This document shows, in pieces, positions 46,735 to 58,060 of a DNA stretch of 64,000 nt. Origin of the DNA: Avena insularis (Eukaryota; Streptophyta; Magnoliopsida; Poales; Poaceae). A program made the position numbers and the translations under genes. The stretch spans positions 468,640,744 to 468,704,743 of the forward strand of contig CM042697.1 in assembly GCA_023614405.1 (NCBI GenBank). The letters are read 5' to 3'. Below the pieces are notes generated by a model that worked only from the letters and a program-made list of their open reading frames with translations, was not told the origin of the DNA and did no database searches. Every line of letters begins with the position of its first letter. Positions within the stretch are counted from its first letter, which is position 1.

Positions 46735-49586
46735 TGTCACATCCCAAAATTTTCCAAAATTTGAAATGTGAAAAATAAATAAACAAAATAAAACTTTGTT
46801 GAAATTTAGGGTGAGAAGAATCTTTTTGAATCCAATTGGAAACTTTCAAACCTATTGTGATCAAATAAATCCTAAAGGGATTTTAAAAGATAAACAATTT
46901 TTAAAGAAAGATTTAATAATTGGAATCACTAGTTTTAGATCCTTTAATAAAAGGATTTGGTTTTCAAAAGCAAAGTAGAATTTATAAATAAAGATTATTT
47001 TTATGGAGCCAAATAAATCTTGGCCAAGCCTCTGAAATAAAATTAATCCTATTTGATAAAAGGAATAAAGGTTTATTTAAATAAAATAATGAGGATTTAT
47101 TAATATCCAATTTTATTTAAGTAAAGGCTTTTCCCATTTTAAATAAACACAAAAACTTATTAATTTATTTTAAATAAGTTTTCCAAGTGTTTTAAATTTT
47201 CAAATAAAACCTACTAAAATGATTTTGATATTATTTAGATTTCAAATGGATATTTTAATAAATCAAATCCTATTTGTATTGATAACTAAGGACTATTTTA
47301 TTTAATTATTAAATGAATCCTAAAAAAAATAAAAATTATTTTATTTTGGACTTTGGTTTGTGTTGGTAAACAGAACTAAAAATTATACAAACTTTGGCAA
47401 AGGTTTGAAAACATTTGAGTGTTTGAATGGCTTGAATAAAAACAAAACAGAAAATCAAATAGAAAAAGAAAAAGGCAATCAGTATAAAAAAGAATCAAAC
47501 CTGACCCAACCCAATAGGCCCAGCAGCCCACCAGTCCAGCCCAACTAAACCCCCACGCGCGAAACGATTTTCACCCATACTCGCACCCACACAGACGCAG
47601 ACAGGCAGGCCCCACTCCCTTTTTCCCCACCTCGCTGACAAACGGACCCCACTGGCCACCTCAGCATCGTCTTCCCCATGACCACGTTGCCCTGCCGTTG
47701 CTGCCATTTACTCCGGCGATCAATTCGCATTAACAGCAGTCATCACTCCCCCTGCAATCACGCGTAGATAACCGCCCACTCCTCCTCTACCTTTGCTCTC
47801 ACTCGCCTCTCGCTCTCTGCCCCTAGGCTGAGCGAATCGAGAGCTCCAACCCCTGCCTCTGACAGCTTCCCCGGCCAATTCCGGCGAACCACTGCCGCCC
47901 CTCGCCTCCCCAACCACACTAGCTTGCTCCCCATCCTCAGGCGTTCCTCCCTGCACCCTCGGCTTGCCCGCGCTTGATCCATAGCGCCGGCAACAATGAC
48001 AACCTGAGCGCCACCGCCTGCAAGCAACTCCGGCGAACTTCCCAGGTGAACTCCGACCGTCCCAAGCTCTTCTGTTGACACTTTCATACTCCCCATGCTT
48101 GTACGCATCTAATGCCCCCTTCCTTTTTCCTCGGCATGACCTCTAGGCTCGCCCCCGTCGACGACCAGAGGAACCCGACACAGGCAAGCACTCCGGCGAG
48201 GAATCCCGGTCGCATCTGAGCGCCCCTCGCCAAGACGACCACACGTTGAGCTTCAGCACCTCCTTGCGAACACGGTGAGCCCTCTCCCCCTCTTCCTCGC
48301 TTCCTGTATCGCCGGCACCACCGCGAGCAGAGCGTGCTCCGCCAGACGCCGCCGCCAGCGCCGCCCATTCCTGGTCAACCTCATAGCAGCCGTTGGATCA
48401 TCATCTAGTGGCTAGGATATAACAGCTTAGCGAAGAGGTATCAGTTGATCTGTGCCGTATGATTTAAATGAAATCCAGCAGTCCAGAGAGCCCGATCCGC
48501 ACGAAGCGGTACCGGCCAATAAGAACACACCGCGTGGCACTGGTTTGATTTAAAATAGAATTTGGAATCAGATTGATATGCAAACTTGTAAAATTCATAA
48601 CTTTAAATCTACACGTCCAAATTTTGCAAATTTCATATCAATGGATTCAGTAGAACATTTAATTTGCAACCATGCACTTTGTTTAATGTTTTGCTTCTGG
48701 TAAATTGGTTGAATTTGCAGAAACATGTGTAGGCTTATTTTGAATATAAAAATTGTTCTAGATAAAATTTTAATGTGAAATCTTTGCAAAATGGCTTGTT
48801 GTGAACTTACTGACCCTAGGAACCAACTCATGGATTTAAAAATGAATTTTGTGAAGTTTAGGAATAAATACTTAAATTAGCTCATTTCTAGTCAAATAAA
48901 AATATTGATTTTGATATGGAAATGATTTTTGAGTAAAATCTTTAGGAAATGTTTTGATTCAAACCTTCTGACCCTAAACACCAAGTTTTGTGAATTAATA
49001 ACTTATTTTATGAACAATATAAAATTATTGCTTTGCTAAAAGCATTTTCAACCACATAAAATAATGATTTGATTTAAGAAATGGTTTATAGATATAACCC
49101 TTTTGCAAATGGTTTTACCACTTTAGTAATGACCACTTTGAACTTTATAATGTTTAGAGCCTAGTAGAAACCACCTTTGCAAATAAAACTATCTTTTGCA
49201 TGCTTGCATGCATGACTTTGTTTCTATTATTTTATGAGTGATAAATTGTTTGAATATTGGTTGGAATGCTAGTTGAATCTATGTTTGCTTGATTGATTTG
49301 TAGTGAAGTTAGAAGAGTGTGATATTAGCAAGATCAAGAAGTGAACCAACATTCTCTACCAAAAAGGCAAGTGACACTATCATCCAAGTCCTACTATTTT
49401 CATTACACTTAGTGGATTTTTGAAACGTGCATGAAAAGGATTTCTATACTTTATGCTATGCTAAATCCTAATAGGATGCCCTTATATATTCCTTGGTGAA
49501 AACAATGTAGTTGTAGTATGCTTAGCCCAGCTATATATTGGGATGGGATACATGTTGTGATTATATGAAGTATTGAAAAGACTTAT

Positions 49587-49603
49587 GTTTTATATAATAA
49601 AAC
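49587..49603 (+). promoter_or_regulatory. TATA-like palindrome in the G2 5' LTR
   Basis: gttttatataataaaac with TATATAAT, conserved in all four G LTRs. It is a candidate core promoter. Confidence 0.4.
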
Positions 49604-49612
49604 AAGTACTCA

Positions 49613-49849
49613 ATGAACCACCTGGGTGGACAAGGATACTCAAGCTTTTGGACAAGGTGGCAACAAAAGGAACCACGTTTATATGGAAATCTCTTTTTGT
49701 TGTGCACTAGAAGAAAACCACCTAGGGACTTAGAGATTGAACATGTTTCTCGTACAGTGGCTTCCATGTACAGCCACATGCTAAATGGGCTCTGGCTTAG
49801 TCAACTACATAGTGGAAGACCCATGCATTGGCATCTTCAGGTTAACTAG
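49613..49849 (+). other. Conserved 78-codon frame in the G2 5' LTR
   Basis: Intact counterpart of the frame at 12224-12460 in G1, starting MNHLGGQGYSSFWTRWQQKE and ending HWHLQVN. The 3' LTR copy of G2 has a TGA at codon 13 (55479-55481). No domain is recognised, and coding status is unproven. Confidence 0.35.
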
Positions 49850-50704
49850 ATTAGTGCTAGGGAACTTGGAACCCTACATTGGTGCCTGGAAGACAAGCTA
49901 GCATTGTGTATTGGGAGGACTCCTATGGAAAGACTTTGTCACATTCTCAATCTGCCAGTACTCCATCTTGGTGAGTACTTATCCAGCGGCCACTGGTGGC
50001 ATCAAGATGAGATTGTGTCATGTGGGTAAAGTGTACAACTTCTGCAGAAGATCAAAATTCTAAGTACTTAGCCGTGTCCCCGGTTATGGACAATACTGAG
50101 CAACTAAGGCCTGAAGCTATGGGAGATCTCGACATTCCAATTTCTCAAAGTTAAAACTTGAGGGTGACAACAAGGGATTTTGAAGCACTTGGAGTTTTCC
50201 AAGAAGTTCTAAAAGATTTGACAAAGATCAAAAACTATTTTGAAAAGATAGGACAAAACTATATTGCTTTCTGCAAATGAGCCTAAACCCTACTTAGCCA
50301 AATATGCATGTAATGATAGGATCCACTTAATTATACATAGTAGTGAAACTTGCCAATACAATTCAAATGTATTGACCCTTGTGGCTGCAACTTATTATGT
50401 TGCAGGTTTGTTTGATGTTAGTGAAGAGTGTTGAATTAGGATTACAAGTCTACAACCAACATGACTGCCTGTGGCACTTTGAAGATGAAGGACCCCTTGC
50501 TTATAGATATTCTGCTGCAATGTAATGTGATAGCCAAATGAGCTATGTAAGATGTAATGAATTATTTATTCCTGGTTATAAGGTTGTATTATGACCTTTG
50601 TTTCTTGATATTACATCTTAACTGTGGATGCTAGCTATTGATCCAGGGACTAGCATTGTAAACACAGGGATCTCTACCTTATTAAAGGTTGGGAACCTTA
50701 CAGA

Positions 50705-50716
50705 TGGTATCAGAGC
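50705..50716 (+). promoter_or_regulatory. Primer binding site of G2 (tRNA-iMet)
   Basis: tggtatcagagc starts two bases after the LTR end. Confidence 0.88.
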
Positions 50717-51303
50717 ACTCTGTTGCCTGTAAGATTGTAACCCTGGGATTGGACAAAACCCCTTAGAAAAATAGGAGTTGTTTCTGTTCCAAAACTTATT
50801 TACAAACAATCTTGTAAACTCTTTCCTCAACCATTTTGGCTTTGATTCTACATCTCTTCTATTTCAAACTTGATGGACAAACCTACCCCATGGCCAAAGA
50901 CTTCACCATGTACAAAAGATTTTATCAACTCTAATGACTTCAACATCTTCAACTCTAATGACTTCAACATCTTCAATATTTTCACCAAGGACTTCAACCT
51001 TAGATATCACTAAGGACTACAAGTGAAAACCAAGAGACACTAGATTTCCTACCAAAAGACATTGATATCAAGTTAGAGTATGAATCATATTGACCTATGA
51101 GGTATGTTTATACTAAGTTATATATTTCAAGAAAACTTGTCGTTTCCTTCAACTCATGAGTTAAGCTCATAAGTTGTTAAGTGGATAGTTGCTTGTTGAT
51201 TGTTTGATGATTTGATTGATTGATTGAATTTGGTTGTTTTTAAGTTGTGTGTTAAAACTTCTTAAAAACCTAGCCATCATACTTATTCCTATCAAACCAA
51301 CAG
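50717..51303 (+). other. Leader of G2 with 24-bp repeat
   Basis: Non-coding leader. It carries units of atcttcaactctaatgactt plus caac at 50921-50944 and 50945-50968 and a diverged unit ending at 50998, as in G1. Confidence 0.6.
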
Positions 51304-51420
51304 ATGCCTCCTCGTCGTGCCAACCCCAACCAAAACAACAACATCACCCCTGAGATGCAGCAGATGATGGCAGCTCAGACACAGTTGATGCAACAGATGA
51401 CCACATATATACAGAATCAG

Positions 51421-51453
<33 letters not shown>

Positions 51454-52382
51454 CAGAATAACCCTCCAGCACTTGACATGCTCACCAAGTTTCTGAAACT
51501 TAGGCCTGCAAGGTTCTCTGGAACAACTGACCCAATGGTAGCCGATGATTGGTTACGTTCGGTGAATAAGGACTTAGTGATTTGTTATTGCACCGATGAA
51601 GAAAAAGTAAGGTTTGCAGCATTTCTGCTTGAAGGACCAGCAGCAACATGGTGGGACAACTTTCAGATCACCACTCCCCTTGAAGATGTGACTTGGGCTA
51701 TTTTTGAAGATGGATTTAGAACAACCCATATCTCACCTGGAGTAATGTACTTGAAGAAAAAGGAGTTTCACAATCTGAAGCAACGTCACCTCAGTGTGGC
51801 TGAGTATATTGAAGAATTCACAATCTGGCACGCTATGCACCAGATGAAGTTGACACAGATGCTAAGAGAAAAGAAAAATTTCTTGAAGGACTTAATGATG
51901 AATTGAACCTGCAGCTAGCTGTTGCCTATGTCCCAACTTATCAATCACTCTGTGACAAAGCCACCATTTTGGAAAACAAGATGAATCAAGTTGAGAACAG
52001 AAAGAGGAAGCATAAACTCAAGAATCACTCAGGATCATCAAAAAGGAAGCATTCATTCAAAAAGGGTAATGAAGATTCTGAACCACATCAGTATCACCAC
52101 TACAACAATGGAAGTGAGAATAATGGAAATGATAATGATAATGGAGATGACCTTGGTCAGAACCAACATGACACTTTCAGGAAGAAAGACATTAGCCAGT
52201 TGCAGTGCTATAACTGCAAGGAACTTGGACACTATGCATCAGACTGTCCTGAGAAGAACAATAAAAAGGATGCTAGAAGAACCAATGGAAATGACTCCAA
52301 TGTGACCCAGAAAGGACATGTGAACCACATTGACATGGATGGAAACTTTGAAGAGATAGAAGAAGTGGATGTCAGAAACTAG
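51304..52382 (+). pseudogene. Gag gene of G2, one-base deletion
   Basis: Starts at ATG 51304 (MPPRRANPNQNNN). The frame is broken near 51820, where one A is missing compared with G1 (attcacaatc against attcaacaatc), and a stop comes at 51904-51906. The remainder is open in the next frame, 51903-52382, with the CCHC knuckle CYNCKELGHYASDC at 52206-52247. The Asn run is longer than in G1. Apart from this one indel the protein is close to the G1 gag. Confidence 0.9.
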
Positions 52383-52473
52383 TTAACTCAGTTGAGTCAA
52401 ATAAGGATTCCTTGTCTGGATATTAAGTATTGAACCCATAGTCAAGTGAACCATCAATGTAACCCTATGAGAC

Positions 52474-52573
52474 TTTATTTTAAGGGTGGTAGTACCCTAG
52501 TTGCCTTGAAGCCAACTTGTAACCTCTAGCCTTCCCAAATCTCGGGACGAGATTTATTTTAAGGGTGGTAGCC
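52474..52573 (+). promoter_or_regulatory. Polypurine tract of G2 and an upstream duplicate
   Basis: tttattttaagggtggtag occurs at 52474-52492 and again, identically, at 52553-52571 touching the LTR. The hairpin aaatctcgggacgagattt (52537-52555) lies between them. Confidence 0.78.
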
Positions 52574-55500
52574 TGTCACATCCCAAAATTTTCCAAAATT
52601 TGAAATGTGAAAAATAAATAAACAAAATAAAACTTTGTTGAAATTTAGGGTGAGAAGAATCTTTTTGAATCCAATTGGAAACTTTCAAACCTATTGTGAT
52701 CAAATAAATCCTAAAGGGACTTTAAAAGATAAACAATTTTTAAAGAAAGATTTAATAATTGGAATCACTAGTTTTAGATCCTTTAATAAAAGGATTTGGT
52801 TTTCAAAAGCAAAGTAGAATTTATAAATAAAGATTATTTTTATGGAGCCAAATAAATCTTGGCCAAGCCTCTGAAATAAAATTAATCCTATTTGATAAAA
52901 GGAATAAAGGTTTATTTAAATAAAATAATGAGGATTTATTAATATCCAATTTTATTTAAGTAAAGGCTTTTCCCATTTTAAATAAACACAAAAACTTATT
53001 AATTTATTTTAAATAAGTTTTCCAAGTGTTTTAAATTTTCAAATAAAACCTACTGAAATGATTTTGATATTATTTACATTTCAAATGGAGATTTTAATAA
53101 ATCAAATCCTATTTGTATTGATAACTAAGGACTATTTTATTTAATTATTAAATGAATCCTAAAAAGAATAAAAATTATTTTATTTTGGACTTTGGTTTGT
53201 GTTGGTAAACAGAACTAAAAATTATACAAACTTTGGCAAAGGTTTGAAAACATTTGAGTGTTTGAATGGCTTGAATAAAAACAAAATAGAAAATCAAATA
53301 GAAAAAGAAAAAGGCAATCAGTATAAAAAAGAATCAAACCTGACCCAACCCAATAGGCCCAGTAGCCCACTAGTCCAGCCCAACTAAACCCCCACGCGCG
53401 AAACGATTTTCACCCATACTCGCACCCACACAGACGCAGACAGGCAGGCCCCACTCCCTTTTTCCCCAACTCGCTAACAAACGGACCCCACTGGCCACCT
53501 CAGCATCGTCTTCCCCATGACCACGTCGCCCTGCCGTTGCTGCCATTTACTCCGGCGATCAATTCGCATTAACAGCAGTCATCACTCCCCTTGCAATCAC
53601 GCGTAGATAACCGCCCGCTCCTCCTCTACCTTTGCTCTCACTCGCCTCTCGCTCTCTGCCCCCAGGCTGAGCGAATCGAGAGCTCCAACCCCTGCCTCCG
53701 ACAGCTTCCCCGGCCAATTCCGGCGAACCACTGCCGCCCCTCGCCTCCCCAACCACACTAGCTTTCTCCCCATCCTCAGGCGTTCCTCCCTGCACCCTCG
53801 GCTTGCCCGCGCTTCATCCATAGCGCTGGCAACAATGACAACCTGAGCGCCACCGCCTGCAAGCAACTCCGGCGAACTTCCCAGGTGAACTCCCACCGTC
53901 CCAAGCTCTTCTGTTGACACTTTCGTACTCCCCATGCTTGTACGCATCTAATGCCCCCTTCCTTTTTCCTCGGCATGACCTCTAGGCTCGCCCCCGTCAA
54001 CGACCAGAGGAACCCAACGCAGGCAAGCACTCCGGCGAGGAATCCCGGTCGCATCTGAGAGCCCCTCGCCAAGACGACCACACGTTGAGATTCGGCACCT
54101 CCTTGCGAACACGGTGAGCCCTCTCCCCCTCTTCCTCGCTTCCTGTCATGAGCACCACCATGACGGGCGTGCTCCGCCGCCGCCAGTGCCGCCCATTCCT
54201 GGTCAACCTCACATCAGCCATTGGATCATCATCTAGTGGCTAGGATATAACAGCTTAGCAAAGAGGTATCAGCTGATCTGCGCCGTATGATTTAAATGAA
54301 ATCCAGCGGTCCAGAGAGCCCGATCCGCACAAAGCGGTACCGGCCAATAAGAACACGCTGCGTGGCACTGGTTTGATTTAAAATAGAATTTGGAATCAGA
54401 TTGATATGCAAACTTGTAAAATTCATAACTTTAAATCTACACGTCCAAATTTTGCAAATTTTATATCAATGGATTCAGTAGAACATGTACTTTGCAACCA
54501 TGCACTTTGTTTAATGTTTTGCTTCTGGTAAATTGGTTGAATTTGCAGAAACATGTGTAGGCTTATTTTGAATATAAAAATTGTTCTAGATAAAATTTTA
54601 ATGTGAAATCTTTGCAAAATGGCTTGTTGTGAACTTACTGACCCTAGGAACCAACTCATGGATTTAAAAATGAATTTTGTGAAGTTTAGGAATAAATACT
54701 TAAATTAGCTCATTTCTAGTCAAATAAAAATATTGATTTTGATATGGAAATGATTTTTGAGTAAAATCTTTAGGAAATGTTTTGATTCAAACCTTCTGAC
54801 CCTAAACACCAAGTTTTGTGAATTAATAACTTATTTGATGAACAATATAAAATTATTGCTTTGCTAAAAGCATTTTTCAACCACATAAAATAATGATTTG
54901 ATTTAAGAAATGGTTTATAGATATAACCCTTTTGCAAATGGTTTTACCACTTTAGTAAATGACCACTTTGAACTTTATAATGTTTAGAGCCTAGTAGAAA
55001 CCACCTTTGCAAATAAAACTATCTTTTGCATGCTTGCATGCATGACTTTGTTTCTATTATTTTATGAGTGATAAATTGTTTGAATATTGGTTGGAATGCT
55101 AGTTGAATCTATGTTTGCTTGATTGATTTGTAGTGAAGTTAGAAGAGTGTGATATTAGCAAGATCAAGAAGTGAACCAACATTCTCTACCAAAAAGGCAA
55201 GTGACACTATCATCCAAGTCCTACTATTTTCATTACACTTAGTGGATTTTTGAAACATGCATGAAAAGGATTTCTATACTTTATGCTATGCTAAATCCTA
55301 ATAGCATGCACTTATATATTCCTTGGTGAAAACAATGTAGTTGTAGTATGCTTAGCCCAGCTATATATTGGGATGGGATACATGTTGTGATTATATGAAG
55401 TATTGAAAAGACTTATGTTTTATATAATAAAACAAGTACTCAATGAACCACCTGGGTGGACAAGGATACTCAAGCTTTTGAACAAGGTGGCAACAAAAGG

Positions 55501-56530
55501 AACCATGTTTATATGGCAATCTCTTTTTGTTGTGCACTAGAAGAAAACCACCCAGGGACTTAGAGATTGAACATGTTTCAGACAAAGGCTTCCATGTACA
55601 GCCACATGCTAAATGGGCTCTGGCTTAGTCAACTACATAGTGGAAGACCCATGCATTGGCATCTTCAGGTTAACTAGATTAGTGCTAGGGAACTTGGAAC
55701 CCTACATTGGTGCCTGGAAGACAAGCTAGCATTGTGTATTGGGAGGACTCCTATGGAAAGACTTTGTCACATTCTCAATCTGCCAGTACTCCATCTTGGT
55801 GAGTACTTATCCAGCGGCCACTGGTGGCATCAAGATGAGATTGTGTCATGTGGGTAAAGTGTAAAACTTATGCAGAAGATCAAAATTCTAAGTACTTAGC
55901 TGTGTCCCCGGTTATGGACAATATTGAGAAACTAAGGCCTGAAGCTATGGGAGATCTCGACATTCCAATTTCTCGAAGTTAAAACTTGAGGGTGACAACA
56001 AGGGATTTTGAAGCACTTGGAGTTTTCCAAGAAGTTCTAAAAGATTTGACAAACATCAAAAACTATTTTGAAAAGATAGGACAAAACTATATTGCTTTCT
56101 GCAAATGAGCCTAAACCCTACTTAGCCAAATATGCATGTAATGATAGGATCCACTTAATTCTACATAGTAGTGAAACTTGTCAATACAATTCAAATGTAT
56201 TGACCCTTGTGGATGCAACTTATTATGTTGCAGGTTTGTTTGATGTTAGTGAAGAGTGTTGAATTAGGATTACAAGTCTACAACCAACATGACTGCCTGT
56301 GGCACTTTGAAGATGAAGGACCCCAGGCTTATAGATATTCTGCTGCAATGTAATGTGATAGCCAAATGAGCTATGTAAGATGTAATGAATTATTTATTCC
56401 TGGTTATAAGGTTGTATTATGACCTTTGTTTCTTGATATTACATCTTAACTGTGGATGCTAGCTATTGATCCAGGGACTAGCATTGTAAACACAGGGATC
56501 TCTACCTTATTAAAGGTTGGGAACCTTACA
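52574..56530 (+). repeat. 3' LTR of G2
   Basis: 3957 bp, close to the 5' LTR. A small indel cluster lies near 54145-54185 compared with 48325-48365. Confidence 0.92.
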
Positions 56531-58018
56531 ATGACTTTCTTCTAATTTCCCATAGTTGCTAGTTAGCAAAGCAAGTTGAGCCTTTAGCTCAACATTATCC
56601 TTCAAAATAGATGCTTCACAAGAAATAGAGTTAGTAGCACAAACATCTTTATTATTAGCAAGAGGTGAGGGCAACTTGTCAAGCTCTTTTAAATATGAAG
56701 CTTTAAGTTGCTCATGTGACTCGGTGAGTTTGATGAGCTCCCTCTTAACGACCCGAGAGCCATTTTTGAGGTGCTTAAAATCCTCAACAAGTTTAGCATA
56801 AGCAACTTCAAGTTCATCATTTTTAATCTTGAAGGAGTTAGCCACCGCAAGTTCTCTATCATGGTATTCCTTTACTCTAGATAATTCTAGAGTAAAAGTC
56901 TCCTCAAGAGATTCTTTGGTGGTTTGTTCTTCTTCAAGGGAATCCTTTACTTGAGCAAGTTCATTAGCATACTCACGCTCAAGCGCAAACTTTTCATCAA
57001 TTATGTTTTCTTGCTCCTCAATAAGATCATTGCCTTCTATAACATAATTCAAGATTTCAAGAAGGTTGGAGGAAGCAATTTTATTTTTATAGAGAGCACT
57101 ATAGACAACCTGTCTCATTTTCTTAATAGAGGTAATATCATACTTACCTCTATAATCATCATTATCATTCTCAAACTCATCATCATCATCATCATGAGAT
57201 ACAATGGGATTCAAAGAGGTTACCTGTGTTACCTTAGCCATAAGGCATATGTGAGAACCGGAGGAAGGTGATGATGAGATTGCACTTGTAGCTCTCTTCA
57301 AGACCTTGTCTTGGCACATAGAATCTTCATTTTCCTCTACATGGTTAGCAACACAAGCACTAGAGGAAATAAAAGCATTTTTATCATGGCAACAAGACAA
57401 CATGAGCATATCATCCTGAGATTTATTCAAGTCATTTCTACATGATATGTAAGGACTATTAACACAAGCATGTAAGGAATTTTGAGTGCTAGAAGTGTTA
57501 AGGTCCAAAGATAGATCATTGCAACTAGATAGATATGAGGGATTACAAATAGTGAACACACTATCCATATTGCAATTTCTATCACCACTCACCATATCAT
57601 TACCTTGTGAAAAGTCACATTTTGGTGAAGTGGTAGAGGATGAGAACTCATCTCGACCGAAAGTGGAAGCAACACAATCATCCTCAATAATGTTGGACAC
57701 AACATATTTATCTTGAAGTTTTGTCCATAACTCATGAGCGCTCCAAAAAGGAATGATTGAAGATGTAACTACATAGCTCAAAGCATTAACAAGCACATTA
57801 GAAGCTTGAGCATCGAGATATAAGTTTTTCTCATCCTCACTAGATAGATTTTTGAAATCCATAGGAGGATAAAAACCTATATCTATAATACGCTCCAAAT
57901 TTGGGTCCATGTCCCGAAAATGAATGAGCATGCGATTTTTCCATATATCATAATTTGTGCCATCGAATGTGAACATGTCATTGTGCACAAATCCTCTAGC
58001 CGACATCTTTACTCTCAA
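56531..58018 (-). pseudogene. L gag-like gene, 5' part
   Basis: The frame starts at 58018 or, more likely, at the second Met at 58006 (MSARGFVHNDMFTFDGTNYD), about 40 bases after the primer site. Residues 15-120 resemble the gag (UBN2-like) N-terminus of plant retroelements, with FDGTNYDIWKNRMLIHFRDM and HELWTKLQDKY. The middle is Ser/Asn rich with a DDDDDE tract near residue 280. Residues about 330-450 are Glu/Leu/Lys rich and look like a coiled coil. G2 cuts the gene at 56530, and the last six codons of the open frame are G2 sequence. Confidence 0.75.
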
Positions 58019-58046
58019 GGCGGTGAAGCCTAAAATGAGAGACTGG

Positions 58047-58058
58047 GCTCTAATACCA
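58047..58058 (-). promoter_or_regulatory. Primer binding site of L (tRNA-iMet, one mismatch)
   Basis: The minus strand reads tggtattagagc, one base away from the standard initiator Met site, two bases inside the LTR edge. Confidence 0.75.
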
Positions 58059-58060
58059 AT

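Larger units (their letters stand above)
46735..50702 (+). repeat. 5' LTR of G2
   Basis: From TGTCACATCCCAAAATT to AACCTTACA. AT-rich at 46740-47480, GC-rich at about 47500-48400, then a T-rich stretch ending in a 3' splice-like ttgcag near 50405. Antisense frames of about 70-116 codons in the GC-rich block appear in both LTRs and are not supported as genes. Confidence 0.92.
46735..56530 (+). mobile_element. G2: gag-only Gypsy-type element (same family as G1)
   Basis: A complete 9.8 kb element: LTR (3968 bp), tRNA-iMet site, leader, gag with one frameshift, duplicated polypurine tract, LTR (3957 bp). The internal region is 1871 bp with no pol. It is not split by any other insertion and its LTRs differ little, so it is the youngest member of stack 2. 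It lies in the gag-like gene of L. Confidence 0.93.

Noticed and set aside
47495..48368. Minus-strand frames of 60-116 codons in the G2 LTR (also at 53559-54221)
   Set aside because: Antisense to the element, repeated only because the LTR is repeated, and no domain is seen.
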